From the NCBI GenBank assembly GCA_018350325.1, contig JAEVLN010000011.1, positions 1,174,449 through 1,238,448 of the forward strand: a stretch of 64,000 bases of DNA, read 5' to 3'. This DNA comes from Globodera rostochiensis (Eukaryota > Nematoda > Chromadorea > Rhabditida > Heteroderidae). Positions 9,877 to 20,963 of this stretch are shown in pieces (position 1 is the first letter of the stretch; each line of letters begins with the position of its first letter). The notes under the pieces were generated by a model that was not told where the DNA came from, searched no databases, and saw only the letters and a program-made list of their open reading frames with translations. Made by a program: the position numbers and the translations under genes.

Positions 9877-10650
9877 TCACAGAAGTATGACGAGGCCGGC
9901 GATTAGGATGGCCAAAGCGAAACTAGAATTGCCGGCATCGCCTTGCGGTCCTCGCCAGCAGAAACCGTTGCTGTTGCCTTTCTTATAGGCCACGCATTTA
10001 TAGCCGCTTGGGCACCGATTGCTGTCCGAACAGCCTTTAAAATATATAAATGTTTTATTCTGGGATTTGGCCCCGTGGGCGTTTTTGTTTTCTAATAATG
10101 AAAGTGTATATCTGAGAGGAGTAACTTTACAAAATGTCGTCGTGTCCGTACGTTGGGTCGAATAAATTTTATTTCATTTTTTGCTAGAAAAATGAAAGAA
10201 ATTTGGCGCTTAAAGATTTTTGACATTTTGAAATATAATGACCTCGAATTATAATGCTCCTATTGTTTATAATTAATAAGCAACTCAAAAAGACATACCA
10301 GCGTCGCGTTTTTTGCTCGGGACTCCAATGTCCACGGGCACATTGCCCTTGTAGCCGTTTGCGCGCCATCCCGGAATGTTGCATCTGGCGTATACACTCG
10401 TGTACACTTTGTTGCAGCAGTTTTTGAATGTGCAACTTTTACAATTGGAGCACACTGTGCTCCCATCAGAGGCCGGCGTTCGGGAGTCTCGGCAGTTTCC
10501 GTCAAGACCACAAATCACAGCGCCCTCGGACATGCCCTACAAATTGGGCTCAATTGCCTTCAGTGACTCCAAAATGTGTCTCCATCTCCGATCAACTTAT
10601 AATTTATATGTGTGTGGTAAGAGGCAGTGTTTTCCCGGTTCCAAAGACAT
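9877..10650 (-). CDS. Small cysteine-rich protein, copy 2, first exon degraded
   Basis: Exon 3 (9877-10034) and exon 2 (10299-10536) are intact, with the same lengths and phases as the other copies. They carry VCSNCKSCTFKNCCNKVYT, a CSDSNRCPSG-type block and a hydrophobic tail ending LVILL. Where exon 1 should lie (ATG at 10648-10650) the sequence aligns with exon 1 of the copy at 13215 only in patches. It has lost the hydrophobic signal core and a clear donor site. Either the gene is dying from its 5' end or another exon 1 is used. It is followed by the HTH pseudogene at 9176, as copy 1 is followed by a fragment at 1427. Confidence 0.6.
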
Positions 10651-10689
10651 TATTAATCACGAATTCCTTAATGATTTTTAAAATTCAAC

Positions 10690-13214
10690 TCCGTTTTTTT
10701 CCGTCTGATGTAATTGAACGCAACTTATCATTAGAGCGGAAATATATTGGCTAAACACCCTAAATATTAGAGTCCGGACCAAAACCCAATACCAAAAAAC
10801 TTTTGGGTTGTTTTGTACAAAAAATTGGACCAATACTATTGACCAAATATTGTTTGGTCCAAGCCCATTTTTGTACAAAACTTTTGGGTTTCCAGTTGAA
10901 TTTACACCCCTAAAGATGGCATCATCGAATGATTTTTCAATCATTTTTACAAGAATCTTCCCAACTGGTTAATGTCTTAGTGGTTTGTCTTTTCGTTGCT
11001 CTTATCTTATTTGTTTGGTTCGAGATCGCTTGAGTGCAAGCAGTTATTTGTTGTTTTTTCGTTGCTCACATGCGCTTCCCCTCATTAATAAAAATTTCTT
11101 AATATATTTTTAAATTTTTTTAATTTAAATGGGTATGTTATTTTGATTTTTAAATAACTGGAATAACTTATTAATTTAAGAAACTGAAATAAGGCAAAAA
11201 AGGAATTTGCAAAAAATTCATCACATTTTTCCGAATTTTTGCTTCAAAAATTTCTTAACAAAAATGGCCAATTTTTTAAAAATTTCTACAACGGAGCCTG
11301 TCGGCACCGCCGGACATTTTTCATTCTTAAAAAGAAAAAATACTTCAAAAAACTACCGTTTGAAATTTTCCTTTTTGGGGCTTGCCGATAGACCCTGGGG
11401 GGGGGGGGGGGGGGGATTTTGTAGCTGGCATGTGTGGCAAGGGCGTAGTCAGGATTTTTTTTCGGGGGGGGGGCCGATCCAAAAAGTCGATTCTTAGGGG
11501 TGTATTTTTTGAAAATCAAAAAAGTCGATTCTTAGGGGTGTAGTTTGGTCCAAAAATTACAAAATTTTGAAAAACAAAAGGGTCCCCCCTTTGGTTTTTT
11601 TTCTCTCAAAAAAATTTTCGGGGGGGGCCCCCTGGCTACGCCCTTGATGTGTGGGGTGGGGACGGTTTGTGGTTGATTGGTTGACGTGACATTGGTCAGA
11701 AAAAGCGTTGAATAAAATTTAATAAAAAAAATCGGAAATTTGGGCATTTTATTATGTTTTCTAAAATTTTTTTGGTATTGTACAAATATTGGATTTAGCC
11801 AGACCAAAAAATACCAATACCAAAAAACACCCAATACTATTGACCAAATATTGTTTGGGTCAAAGTTTCCGGTCTCTTCTAAATATTGAGTTAAAATATG
11901 GACAAATTCCCAAATATGGATCAATACCAAAAAATTGATTAAAAATGGGCTAAAACTGACCAGATTCAGTCAATTTATGCGTATAAACTTATTATCCAAG
12001 TTTAATTAAACACGACCATTTACAAATTAAACGACATTTAATCTGACAAATTATTTAGTTTTTATTTGGGTTAATTGCGTTCGCTCGTAATTTATTACTT
12101 GATACGCTTATTGCGTACGTCCATAATTCCGCAATAAATCATTCGTTTCATTTTAATCTGCTGGCATAGTTTTTGAATGCTGCTTTGTGGGTTAATTGTG
12201 TTTTGTTAGTAATTAATGCTTGATGATCTAATTTGAAAAAGCTATAAATATAGTGATTAAACTACACAATCTGCTAAATATGTTCTTTATAATTGCTGCG
12301 CTAATATTCCTTTTTAGAAAATTGTCTCGAGATTAGGCGGGAACATGACTCTGGTTGGGTCATTTGGCGTAATCGAGTGCGGTACTAACAAATTTGGCAT
12401 AAAAATTCATATAATTAGGCGCTTAAAATTATTCCTGATTTTTGGGTTTGACAGGTGGCCGGCCACCCTGATTCCATCCCTACTAATAAATTTTAAAAAA
12501 TACCTTGGTAAAAGTGGCCAAGCTGTTCATCGACTCCCACCAAACAAAATCCAAATCAAATCAAATTAATTTAAATTTTATGAAAAAACTCTCTTTTAAA
12601 CGCCAATTTATTTCAGTGTCTTAATATTTATTTAAATTGCAAAAGTTCCTTATCTAAATTTAAAGTGGGAATGCCCATGAAGAGAGTAAACAGACCGACC
12701 CATCAAAAAGTATTTTTAGTGCAAAATTTACAAAAACAAAAATTGGTTACTTTTGTTGATCCTCAATAAGCGAATGGAAAACGGCTGGACAAATCAAAAA
12801 AGAGGGCGAAAATCGGAGTCAAATAATGCAAATTCTCATTTTCCTAGAGAGCGTTCACCAAACTTTGTTTGTTTATTCATAACCATTCACAGTTTTTGGC
12901 CACTATTTAAGCCAAGAGCTTTTTCAAAAGTTTCATTTCAATTTTAAAAATTCGATTGCCATCAATTTGATCCTATTCATTTTTGAAGAAAAAAAAAAAA
13001 TTTTTTTGAGGATATGGAATTTTTAATGTTAAAATTTGTCTTTTTATTTGTCTTATATTTAATAATAATTATGGCCATTCTTTTACATAAAAAAATTATA
13101 AACAAAATCATTTTGCTTTTTGGCCCCAACCCCCGCCATTTTCCAATGAAATTGTACAACGACTTTGTTTTCTTTTAGATTTGAATTCCGAAATTTTTGA
13201 TAAAACGCAAAGCG
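10690..13214. other. Repeat-rich intergenic region
   Basis: No supported gene. Two copies of an interspersed repeat containing ACCAAATATTGTTTGG(T) lie at about 10775-10875 and 11800-11900, which explains the similar short open frames there. A G run is at 11397-11414. The stretch 12260-12365, including CTCGAG...AGGCGGGAAC and GACTCTGGTTG, resembles 20505-20605. Upstream of the gene at 13215 the DNA is AT-rich. Confidence 0.45.
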
Positions 13215-14468
13215 ATGACATTGGCACTGCCAACACTGCTCTTATTCACCTTCGTCGGCTTGTTTTTGGTGCGTGTGAGATTTTTACTTGAACTTTATGA
13301 AAAGAGAAAACTATTTAAACAGAAAAAAAGTCTATTTTTTAATTATAATTTTTGAAATCTATTTTTTAATTGTCCAAACACATCCCCAATTCTTTTTGTT
13401 TACCAATTTGTAGGGCATGTCCGATGGGGCTGTGACCTGTGGCCATGACGGGGTCTGCCGAGATACCCGAACTTCGCCCTCTGATGGGAGCACAGTGTGC
13501 TCCAATTGTAAAAGTTGCACCTTCAAAAACTGCTGCAACAAAGTGTTCACGAGTGAACTTACCAAATGCCCGATTCCGGGATGGCGGGCAAAAGGTTACA
13601 AGGGCACCCTTCCTGTCGACATCACAACCCCAAAAAAGCGTGACGATGGTATGTTTAAATAAATTGTTTAAAATTTTTTATAAAAATACATTTTTGTCAT
13701 ATAATATAAAAGGTCCCACGGACAAAATGTCCCCTTGCCCCCGTATAAAATGTTTTTTTAGCATTTTATTGAAAATGATAAAACCAATCGGTGAAAATGG
13801 CTCCTCTCTTTATTTTATAAAAAGTAAAAATATTGAAATTGTGGATAATCTAGACATTTTGACACGATTTCTATTAGGGGATATTTTGAATGATTTCCGT
13901 TAAAAACATTTTGAACAAGGACGACTTTTTATCCGCGTACGGATAATGGGTATTAATGTAAAATTTTAAGGAAAATAAAAACTTTTTTTTTCAATCCAAA
14001 TTGAGTGGCTTCCATGCCCCCCCCCCCCCAAAGAACTCCGTCCCCCGAGGGTTTAGAGTAGGACGGGACCGGGACCAGTACTGAAATGGTCAATTTTTCC
14101 CATTTTGGTACTGAATTTTTGGTCCCGGTTTTTCAAAATCTTATAATGTCCCGGTTTTTTACCAATTATTTTTTCCCTTGTTTTTGTCCAGTAGTCCCGT
14201 TTTTTTTTGACCGGGACCAAATTTAGTCCCGGTCCCGGTTTTTCCAAAAGTCCCGGTCCTGTCCTACCCTAGTTCAGAGCTATAGCTTTTCCTATATTTA
14301 ATTCTAAAATTTTCAGGATGTTCTAAAACCAATCGGTGCCCAGACGGCAGTAAATGTGTGGCCTATAAGAAAGACAGTGACAAAGGATTCTGCTGGAGGG
14401 CACCCGGACTGCTCGAGAAAACTTTGATTGCTTTAGCTGCGGTCGCCGGCCTCTTCATATTTCAGTGA
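13215..14468 (+). CDS. Small cysteine-rich secreted/GPI-type protein, copy 3 (complete)
   Basis: Three exons, 13215-13268, 13414-13648 and 14317-14468, give 146 residues with GT-AG introns of phase 0 and 1. Exon 1 is exactly a signal peptide (MTLALPTLLLFTFVGLFL). Exon 2 encodes about 78 residues with Cys pairs in VCSNCKSCTFKNCCNKVFT and ends in a basic KKRDD stretch. Exon 3 has CSKTNRCPDGSKCVAY, GFCW and a C-terminal hydrophobic segment (LIALAAVAGLFIFQ), consistent with a GPI signal or a short anchor. An even Cys count in a conserved pattern suggests disulfides outside the cell. The family is not one I can name. Being one of three copies beside effector-like genes, a secreted or surface role is plausible but unproven. 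Intron 2 holds a MITE. Confidence 0.85.
14054..14271. mobile_element. MITE related to the one at 648
   Basis: Terminal inverted repeats TAGAGTAGGACGGGACCGGG and CCCGGTCCTGTCCTACCCTA enclose about 218 bp with the same internal words as the element at 648 (TACTGAAATG..CAATTTT, TTTTTACCAAT). No clear target duplication remains. It sits in intron 2 of the Cys-rich gene, like its relative. Confidence 0.65.
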
Positions 14469-15925
14469 TCAGATCGATCAAAAGGGTTCATCTGAGACAA
14501 AAATGTGTAATGAATGCGATGAATGTAAAACTTGGGAAATTATATGGATAAAAACGCTTTTTTTGTAGATTAAAATTGCAAAAGAAAGCGTGAATCTGCT
14601 CAATTTAATGCGCATGAAATCAAAAGCAATAATATGTCCAAACAAAAACATCAAAATTTTCCCATTTCGCTCAAAATGATCTTTTTCAACAAATTTGTCT
14701 TTCCAAGCAGCAGTGTGTGCATATAATGGCAATCAAAGGCTAGCTAACAAATAAGTCACATCACTAGAGCCGAAATTTTAATCTATTTTCAAATAAATCT
14801 TGGCTCTACACATCAACTAGTGTTCGGCAAATGGGGTTTTCGGTATTCGGTAACGGATACCGAAAAATTCCAAAAATTTTCACGGTCGGTATACTGAATC
14901 GGTAATCCAAAAAAAATACCGCGGTAATACCGTACTGTGCCGAACACTAGTGTTGTCTAATGGGAGCGGAGTCAATGGGGACCAAATGAAAAAAGGAGTC
15001 GTGTCGATAATCCTTATTCGAACTCCATTTGTCTCCGTCTCCAACATTCTCCCCTTTCCGAAAATGATGCCGTTCAGTGAAGTGGTCCTAGTCTTGGACT
15101 TCTGATCGGGTCTCAAACCCGGGATAATGCCTCCCGTTTCTATTGACGAATTCGTAATCAGTGCATCAAAGAACATATTTGCAGACAATTTTTAGAATAG
15201 AAAATATTTTCACAAATTATGACCAAAAGGGTCCCCCAATGTTTTTACAAACTTTGAACTTTAAGGGTTTAACTTTCTTCAAAGTAGTTTACGCGAAAAT
15301 ATTTTGTAGATTCGTGCCTTAGAGACAGAGCGGAATCGATTGGTATATGATTCAACAAAAAACAATTTTTTTTTCAAAAAACTCCATTTTAAAGTAGCGC
15401 CCAAACTGTCCACAACTCAAAAATGGTGTGTGAAATTCCAAGGCTGATCTTTTGATGAAAAGTTTGTACAAATTTAATCAGTGCTGTGTTCTCTGTAAGT
15501 TAATCGAAATCAACGTCTTATGATTTCTTCAGATTCCAATTTTAAATGCTTTTTTAATGAATTTTTCACTGTGATAACATTCATTGGACTGCAGAAAGGC
15601 TCTTTGTTGCACAATGATACCGTCAAACTTTTAAATCGAAAGATTCATTCAACGAAATGGAATTTATTTTCAACAAAATGAAAAACTAAAAATTGCGAAT
15701 TTAATACGGGTTAATTAATTTTATTACTATTATCAGGATGTCACTGCTCAATCAAACATTTATAGAAGTGAAAATCAATTATAATTGTTTTTACTATTTG
15801 CTATTTCATCAGATAACTGAAATATTCTTCTCATCAAAGAAATTTGCAACGTTTTATTTATTTGTCATTCAAGCAATTTATAATAACATAAGTAATTTTA
15901 TTATAGTTAAGCATAAAAAATTATT
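14469..15925. other. Intergenic region before the HTH gene at 15926
   Basis: No supported gene. A short MITE lies at 14818-14949. The frame around 14880-15188 on the minus strand (102 residues) shows no domain. The rest is AT-rich. Confidence 0.4.
14818..14949. mobile_element. Short MITE with TAGTGTTCGGCA ends
   Basis: A 132-bp element with 12-bp perfect terminal inverted repeats, TAGTGTTCGGCA and TGCCGAACACTA. The inside is rich in CGGTAT/ATACCG words. No convincing 8-bp target duplication is seen, so the superfamily is not certain (hAT-like ends). Confidence 0.6.
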
Positions 15926-18014
15926 ATGAAATTGAACATTGTACAATTAATTTGTTTAATAAATTATGTTTTTACATTTCCTGATGAATTATTTGACGAA
16001 CTTTGGCAGACAAATCAATCGGAACCTCAAACAAACAACAATTCGATTAAATCTCAGCCAAAAATCAAAGTTTGTCATATAAATTCCCCAGAATTTTGTT
16101 TTTATTTATGGATTTTTTTGCTTTTTCATCCGGGAATTTAAATTAATTAATTTAAGGTTGAACCGAACGAGGAACAATTTGATGGAAGATGGCAGGACGA
16201 ATCTGCTCTAAAAGGAATCGTAAAAGTTGAACATGAACCACATTATGGAGCAGTTAAAGTGGAAGGTGAACCACTTCATAAGAGAGAAAAATAATTTAAA
16301 ACATACAAAAATTTAAATAATTACAATAAATTTTCAATCAAAAAATAAATGTTTGAAAAGTTTTTTAACATTTATTGAAATGGGTCAGGTGATGCCATAA
16401 ATAGTTGGATAATGACCAAATAGCCCATTTTTTCTTACAAAACTTTGGCACAAATTTAGAGTTAGATAAAATATTGAAATAATTTGGGTCAAATTTGGTT
16501 CAATATTCAAAGAAATATAGACCCCTACCCCAAAAAGTGCCAAAATATTGATATGCTAAAACTGATCCAAACCAGCTAATTTATGCGTGAAATACTAATT
16601 TTCTCGTGTTTTTTAAATTTTGTTAAAAAAATTTAATACTAAAAATTAATTTGGCGGATTGTGACCTTGAAATAATTGCTTTTTCTTTTAAATTTAGCAC
16701 TTTATAGATTTAAATGCGATATATGAATTGTGATTTTTTTTGGCTAAAGTAGGGTTGCACGGGATTGGGGCAGTACTGAAAAAAAATTTTTAAAAAAAGT
16801 TTTGATTTCAATTTCGCGAAATTCGGGTATTTTGGAGTTTCGTGTTTCGGAAAAATTTTTTGGTTCGTTTCGAGTTCTGGTTCGGGTGTGAGCCGAGTTT
16901 CACACAGCCCTGGTGGGGGTCGCCGGTTCCAATAGGCGTCGCTGGGAAAAATTTTGGGATTTTTGCTAAGAAATTATATAAAAATATTAGAAAAATTAAG
17001 CATTGTCTTTGAATTTCGGAAAAATTTTTTTAAAAAATTTGGTGTACGTAGGAATGGGGGATGTCCGGCGATGCCGATAGGCGCCGCCGTTGAAATTTTT
17101 TACAAAAAATAAAACTCTGTTAAAAAAATTGAAGAAAATTCAGAAAGATGTGATGAATTTATTTAAAATTCCCGGTACCGGTCCCGCACTGCCCTACTAA
17201 AGACTTAAACTTCAATAGTGTAATGACCAAATCCCATTTTTCTTAAAAAAACTTTGGAACAAATTAGAGTTGGAAATATTGCAAGAATTTTGAGTCAAAA
17301 TTTAGTTAATTGCAATAGTTATTTTTTTTACAATAAGACTTTCAGGAAAAGTTATAAACTTGAATTTAAGAACAATTGGAGGATCATGTTAAAGAAGAAG
17401 ATCAACACGGACAAGCTCTAAATCATGATGAGAGGGTTGATGAACAGCAAAATGAGTCCAATAAATCTGAAAAAATTGAGTCTGATCAGCAAAAAAGCGA
17501 AATTATTAAGAAATTTCGAGAAATAAAAAATAATTATCAGAATAAAAACAAACGCGCACATTCAACTAAAGAATGGAATCAAATTGAGGCAAAAATATCA
17601 AATGGTTTGGGTATAAATCGAACAAAATTGTATAAATGGAGGAAGGAATTGGGTCTAATCCAAGAAAAGTTTTCTGAGTTAGAAAAACATGAAATTGTGA
17701 AACAATTTGAAAAGATAAAAAGCAAATGTAAGAAGGCAAAACTCAAAAACATTTCAAAGAATGAACTCGATGAGAAAATTTCAAAAAAATTAGGCATTTG
17801 TAGAAAAACAATTTATGATTGGAAGGGCAAATTTGGCCTTTCTGTAAGCAACAAATTTTCTGACGCGACAAAAATTGGAATTTTGAAGAAATATGCCAAA
17901 ATAAAAGAGGAAAATCCAAAAATGACAAATGCCGTTATTGCTGATATGTTAAAGATTTCAACACAAAGCCTAAATAATTGGAAAAAACAATTCAATGAAA
18001 TTAATAACATTTGA
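15926..18014 (+). CDS. Secreted protein with three HTH units, three exons
   Basis: Exons 15926-16069, 16157-16265 and 17371-18014 join in frame (phase 0, then phase 1) to 298 residues, the same length class as the intron-less gene at 2289. Exon 1 encodes a signal peptide (MKLNIVQLICLINYVFT) and FPDELFDELW. Exon 2 encodes EEQFDGRWQDES and HEPHYGAVKVE. Exon 3 begins EQLEDHVKEEDQHGQ, which matches HVKEEVQDGQ in the gene at 6283. It then carries three HTH units, ending in NNWKKQFNEINNI. The splice sites were chosen because an in-frame TAA lies just before the exon 3 acceptor and the phases agree in all three paralogues. Intron 2 is 1.1 kb because it contains a MITE (16750-17196). No nuclear signal as clear as KRRK is present. 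Confidence 0.8.
16750..17196. mobile_element. MITE in HTH-gene intron, carrying two hairpin motifs
   Basis: It starts TAGGGTTGCACGGGA and ends TCCCGCACTGCCCTA, imperfect terminal inverted repeats of 15 bp. The flanking direct repeat CTAAAG is at 16744-16749 and 17197-17202. Inside are a degenerate (16921-16945) and a good (17065-17089) copy of the GC-rich hairpin motif. About 447 bp, non-coding. Confidence 0.6.
17065..17089. repeat. GC-rich hairpin element, copy within MITE
   Basis: The left arm CCGGCGATGCC, the loop GATA and the right arm GGCGCCGCCG are as at 8792, followed by TTGAAATTTTTT. Confidence 0.6.
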
Positions 18015-18465
18015 AAATATACGGACTTTGTTGTGCCTTGACCAACGCGAATATGTTATTATTGTTGTTTGGGATCGGATTATTTTAAAATGTTTGTTTT
18101 AAATTTTCGTTTTTTGATTGTTTTTAAAAGAATTGAATATATTACGAGTAGAGCCGAGAGTTTTAGATCGATTTTATGGGAAGCTTTGAAATAAATTTTT
18201 ATTGTTGGTGGTCTTACAAATTTTATAAGTTTTTTTGAAGATTTTAACGATATTTGTTAAGAAAAAAAAAATGGATCAAAATTGCGTATTGATCAATTTT
18301 CTATGAATAAAGTCTGAAAAGTTTCAAAAAATCATACTCCAAAAATTTTACTTTTTGATCGGCAATAATACTGCGGTTCGAGTTTTTTTCAAAAATTTGC
18401 GGTGATTGGATTGATTGAATAATGAAGCGTATAAACATCTGATTTTTTTTTGGTTTTTTCTCTAA

Positions 18466-18777
18466 AAAATCAGTAAACAGAAAACCGTCCTTCGACCACG
18501 AACCAAATTTTCAAATGTTCACTTCAGTAGACGAAGACAATTTGACAATCTACAGACCAAACGAAAGAGACCAGCGTTTACCAGCCATGACAAAATGGAG
18601 ATTTTGGATTTTGCAAAAAAGACATCGATTAACGCAGCGAGCAGACATTTCTCTATTGACCGGAACACAGTGAGAATTTGGAAAAAACAAGAATTGAATT
18701 TGAAAAAAATGTTAATACTTTTTTTGCTTGATTTAAATGATGTTCATAACATTTGGAAGCAATTTTTTTCAAATTGA
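18466..18777 (+). pseudogene. Orphan Psq/transposase-type HTH reading frame
   Basis: An open frame between stops. It includes KRKRPAFTSHDKMEILDFAK, then KTSINAASRHFSIDRNTVRI and WKKQEL. This is a standard homeodomain-like HTH of the Psq/Brinker/transposase type: I..F A, NAA.R.F.ID..TVR.WKKQ. It is closer to that canonical form than the secreted family's repeats and could reflect their ancestor. No signal peptide, no linked exon and no upstream start were identified, so it may be an exon of a lost transposon gene. Confidence 0.45.
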
Positions 18778-18875
18778 AATTGAAATTTTGTTGTTTGATA
18801 ATAAAATTTCTATTCTATCATTGATTTTGCCAGCATAAATGGTCAAGTGTAATTTCTGAATAGAGGTTGTAAAAT

Positions 18876-19020
18876 ACCCCCCCCCCCCCTCCTCCCCTCT
18901 AAAATATACCCCCCCCCCTAAAATAGAACCCCTCCCCCTGAAATAGAACCCCTCTTTTTGGGGGGGGGGGGAGGTTGAAAAATAGAACCCCCGGGGGCTC
19001 TATTTTAAATACGGTATTCC
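18876..19020. repeat. Poly-C/poly-G low-complexity tract
   Basis: Runs of C at 18879-18888 and 18910-18917 and of G at 18961-18971 are separated by copies of AAAATAGAACCCC. Nothing coding. Confidence 0.7.
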
Positions 19021-19316
19021 CTTTTCATTTGTAATACCATTTCACATACCTTCCAAAGGCTCTCTTTAGAGCGACAATTTTCAAACGGATTGAGTATCTA
19101 TTTGTTATTTTCAGATTTTTAACCCAACTTAAATCATGGAAACAAGCGGTGAGAGAAAACTAGTCCTAGACTATATTGACAAAAATCGCTTAAATCTCAT
19201 AAGAAATTTTAAAAATTTTCAACTTTTTTTTAGGTCTATGAATGGTTTATTTACAAAGGCAGCAGCCAACAGAGAACTGCGTACGAGCTTTATAATCGGG
19301 AAAGACTAGGAGTGCA

Positions 19317-19480
19317 CTTTCAAAGTTTTCTGAGTTCGATATCCATGAAATATTAAAACAATTTGATAAGATAAAAAGCAAATTGAGAAAGCAAAATTCA
19401 AAAACATTTTAATGAATGAACTCGATGATAAAATTGCCAAAAAAGTTGGCCGTTTGTTCCGGCACTATTTATGAATGAAA
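19317..19480 (+). pseudogene. Frameshifted HTH-unit fragment
   Basis: A short stretch matches the third-from-end HTH unit (KFSEFDIHEILKQFDKIKSK, then NELDDKIAKKVG) of the secreted family but with single-base losses and a stop after KNILMNE-like sequence. It is flanked by unrelated DNA. The preceding stretch 19137-19310 has two short open pieces that might be exons, but nothing I recognise. Confidence 0.6.
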
Positions 19481-19725
19481 ACGGTCAGCAATACTGATGT
19501 CAGGCTGCCTATTGGTGTTTAAACCACTGTTTTGGAACAGAATGTTGAAGTCATTTCGAAAACGTCTAACAATGAGCCATATACTGGACACCTGCGGGTT
19601 TGAGCTGTCCGTGCTCATCTGGAATCTCCGGCAAACTCTTCGACCTTTTGTCATCGACAATGGCTGATGGATGATGTCATTGCCTCGTTTGTGGGCGCTA
19701 TGGCTCAAACCCGATACTATTTTCC

Positions 19726-19968
19726 AGGAGTGTGCACGGATACTAATTTTAGTATTCGTATCTGCCAGTCCTCAAAATCTCATATCCGTTATCCGTCCGT
19801 ATCCGTGACCTTCCAAAATCCCATATCCGGATATACAGCGGATATATCCGGATAAGTGGATTTTCCATGTCCGTTATCCGTCCGTATCCGTGACTTTCGG
19901 AAATTCCGTGCCCGTTATCCGTCCGTATCCGGATATATCCGCGGAAATGGATATCCGTGCACACGCCT
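19726..19968. repeat. GGATAT/ATCCGT repeat element with inverted ends
   Basis: The ends AGGAGTGTGCACGGATA and ATATCCGTGCACACGCCT are inverted repeats. The interior is a tandem of TATCCGTCCGTATCCG and GGATATATCC words. About 243 bp. Related copies are at 7685 and 63748. Confidence 0.65.
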
Positions 19969-20963
19969 GCTATTTTCAAAGCAACCAAATTCGGTACCAT
20001 TCGCTTATTAGAATCCAGGCGAAATATAAATCAAATCAATAAAAAACATATGGCATCAGATTAAATATATGACATTATCAACTCGATGATTTCAACATCT
20101 ATGATTTTTTTTCAAAGTTGCTAAAAAGCTGTTTCTAGGGGTGTTCGGGGGCGTAAAATCCGAATTTAACTCCTTTTCAACCAATTCCAAGAACCGGATC
20201 CCAATTTGAACTTTTTGAAAATTCCATTTTTTCAAACCCAATTTATATTGCAAAGAATTCCTTTTTATATTTATTTTGCTCATTCTAGGAAGGAATTATT
20301 ATATGTGAGTCTCAATTAACAATTAACCGCCAGACTTATTTTTTATGTGCCGCACATTCATTAAAATGAAAAATGGAATATAAGCAAAAAAGGAAAAACT
20401 TCAAAGAAAAAATGTGACAAAAAAATTATGCATAAATAACGAAGTGACTTGAAATGGTCGGTATTAAAACAATTTGGAAATGGAACAAGAATTTTTGTCA
20501 GTCCAAACAATCTGCTAATTAAGTTCTTTATAATTGATATTTTTTTTTGGGAAATTTTTCTCGAGTTTTAGGCGGGAACGAATGTGAGACTCTGGTTGTT
20601 GGATTTCGAATGCAAAATAAGGGGAAAAAGTGAAAATTTATTATGTTTTGGAGCATATTTTGACAAAAAAATATATAAATTTTGCCTATTTCTGTTGCGT
20701 AATTGCAACTATAATGCTGACTGTTATTCTGATCGAATTCAAAGTCCGACCAGGAAATCTTTTACTTAGTTTTTAGGCTTTACATCCATTAAATTTTTAA
20801 ATCAATTGAAATTCCATACATTAAAATAATCTGCATTTTTCAACATCTATATCCAATTTATTCTTAAGGAAATCGAAAAAAGAAAAAATAACAACAATTT
20901 CAAATAATTCGATCCAAACCATATATAACTTTTCGCCCTGAGTCAATGGTCTACGGTCCGTGT

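Noticed and set aside
10376..10754. Plus-strand frames opposite Cys-rich copy 2
   Set aside because: Antisense shadows of the minus-strand exons.
14880..15188. 102-residue minus-strand frame
   Set aside because: It overlaps a MITE end and has no domain or signal.
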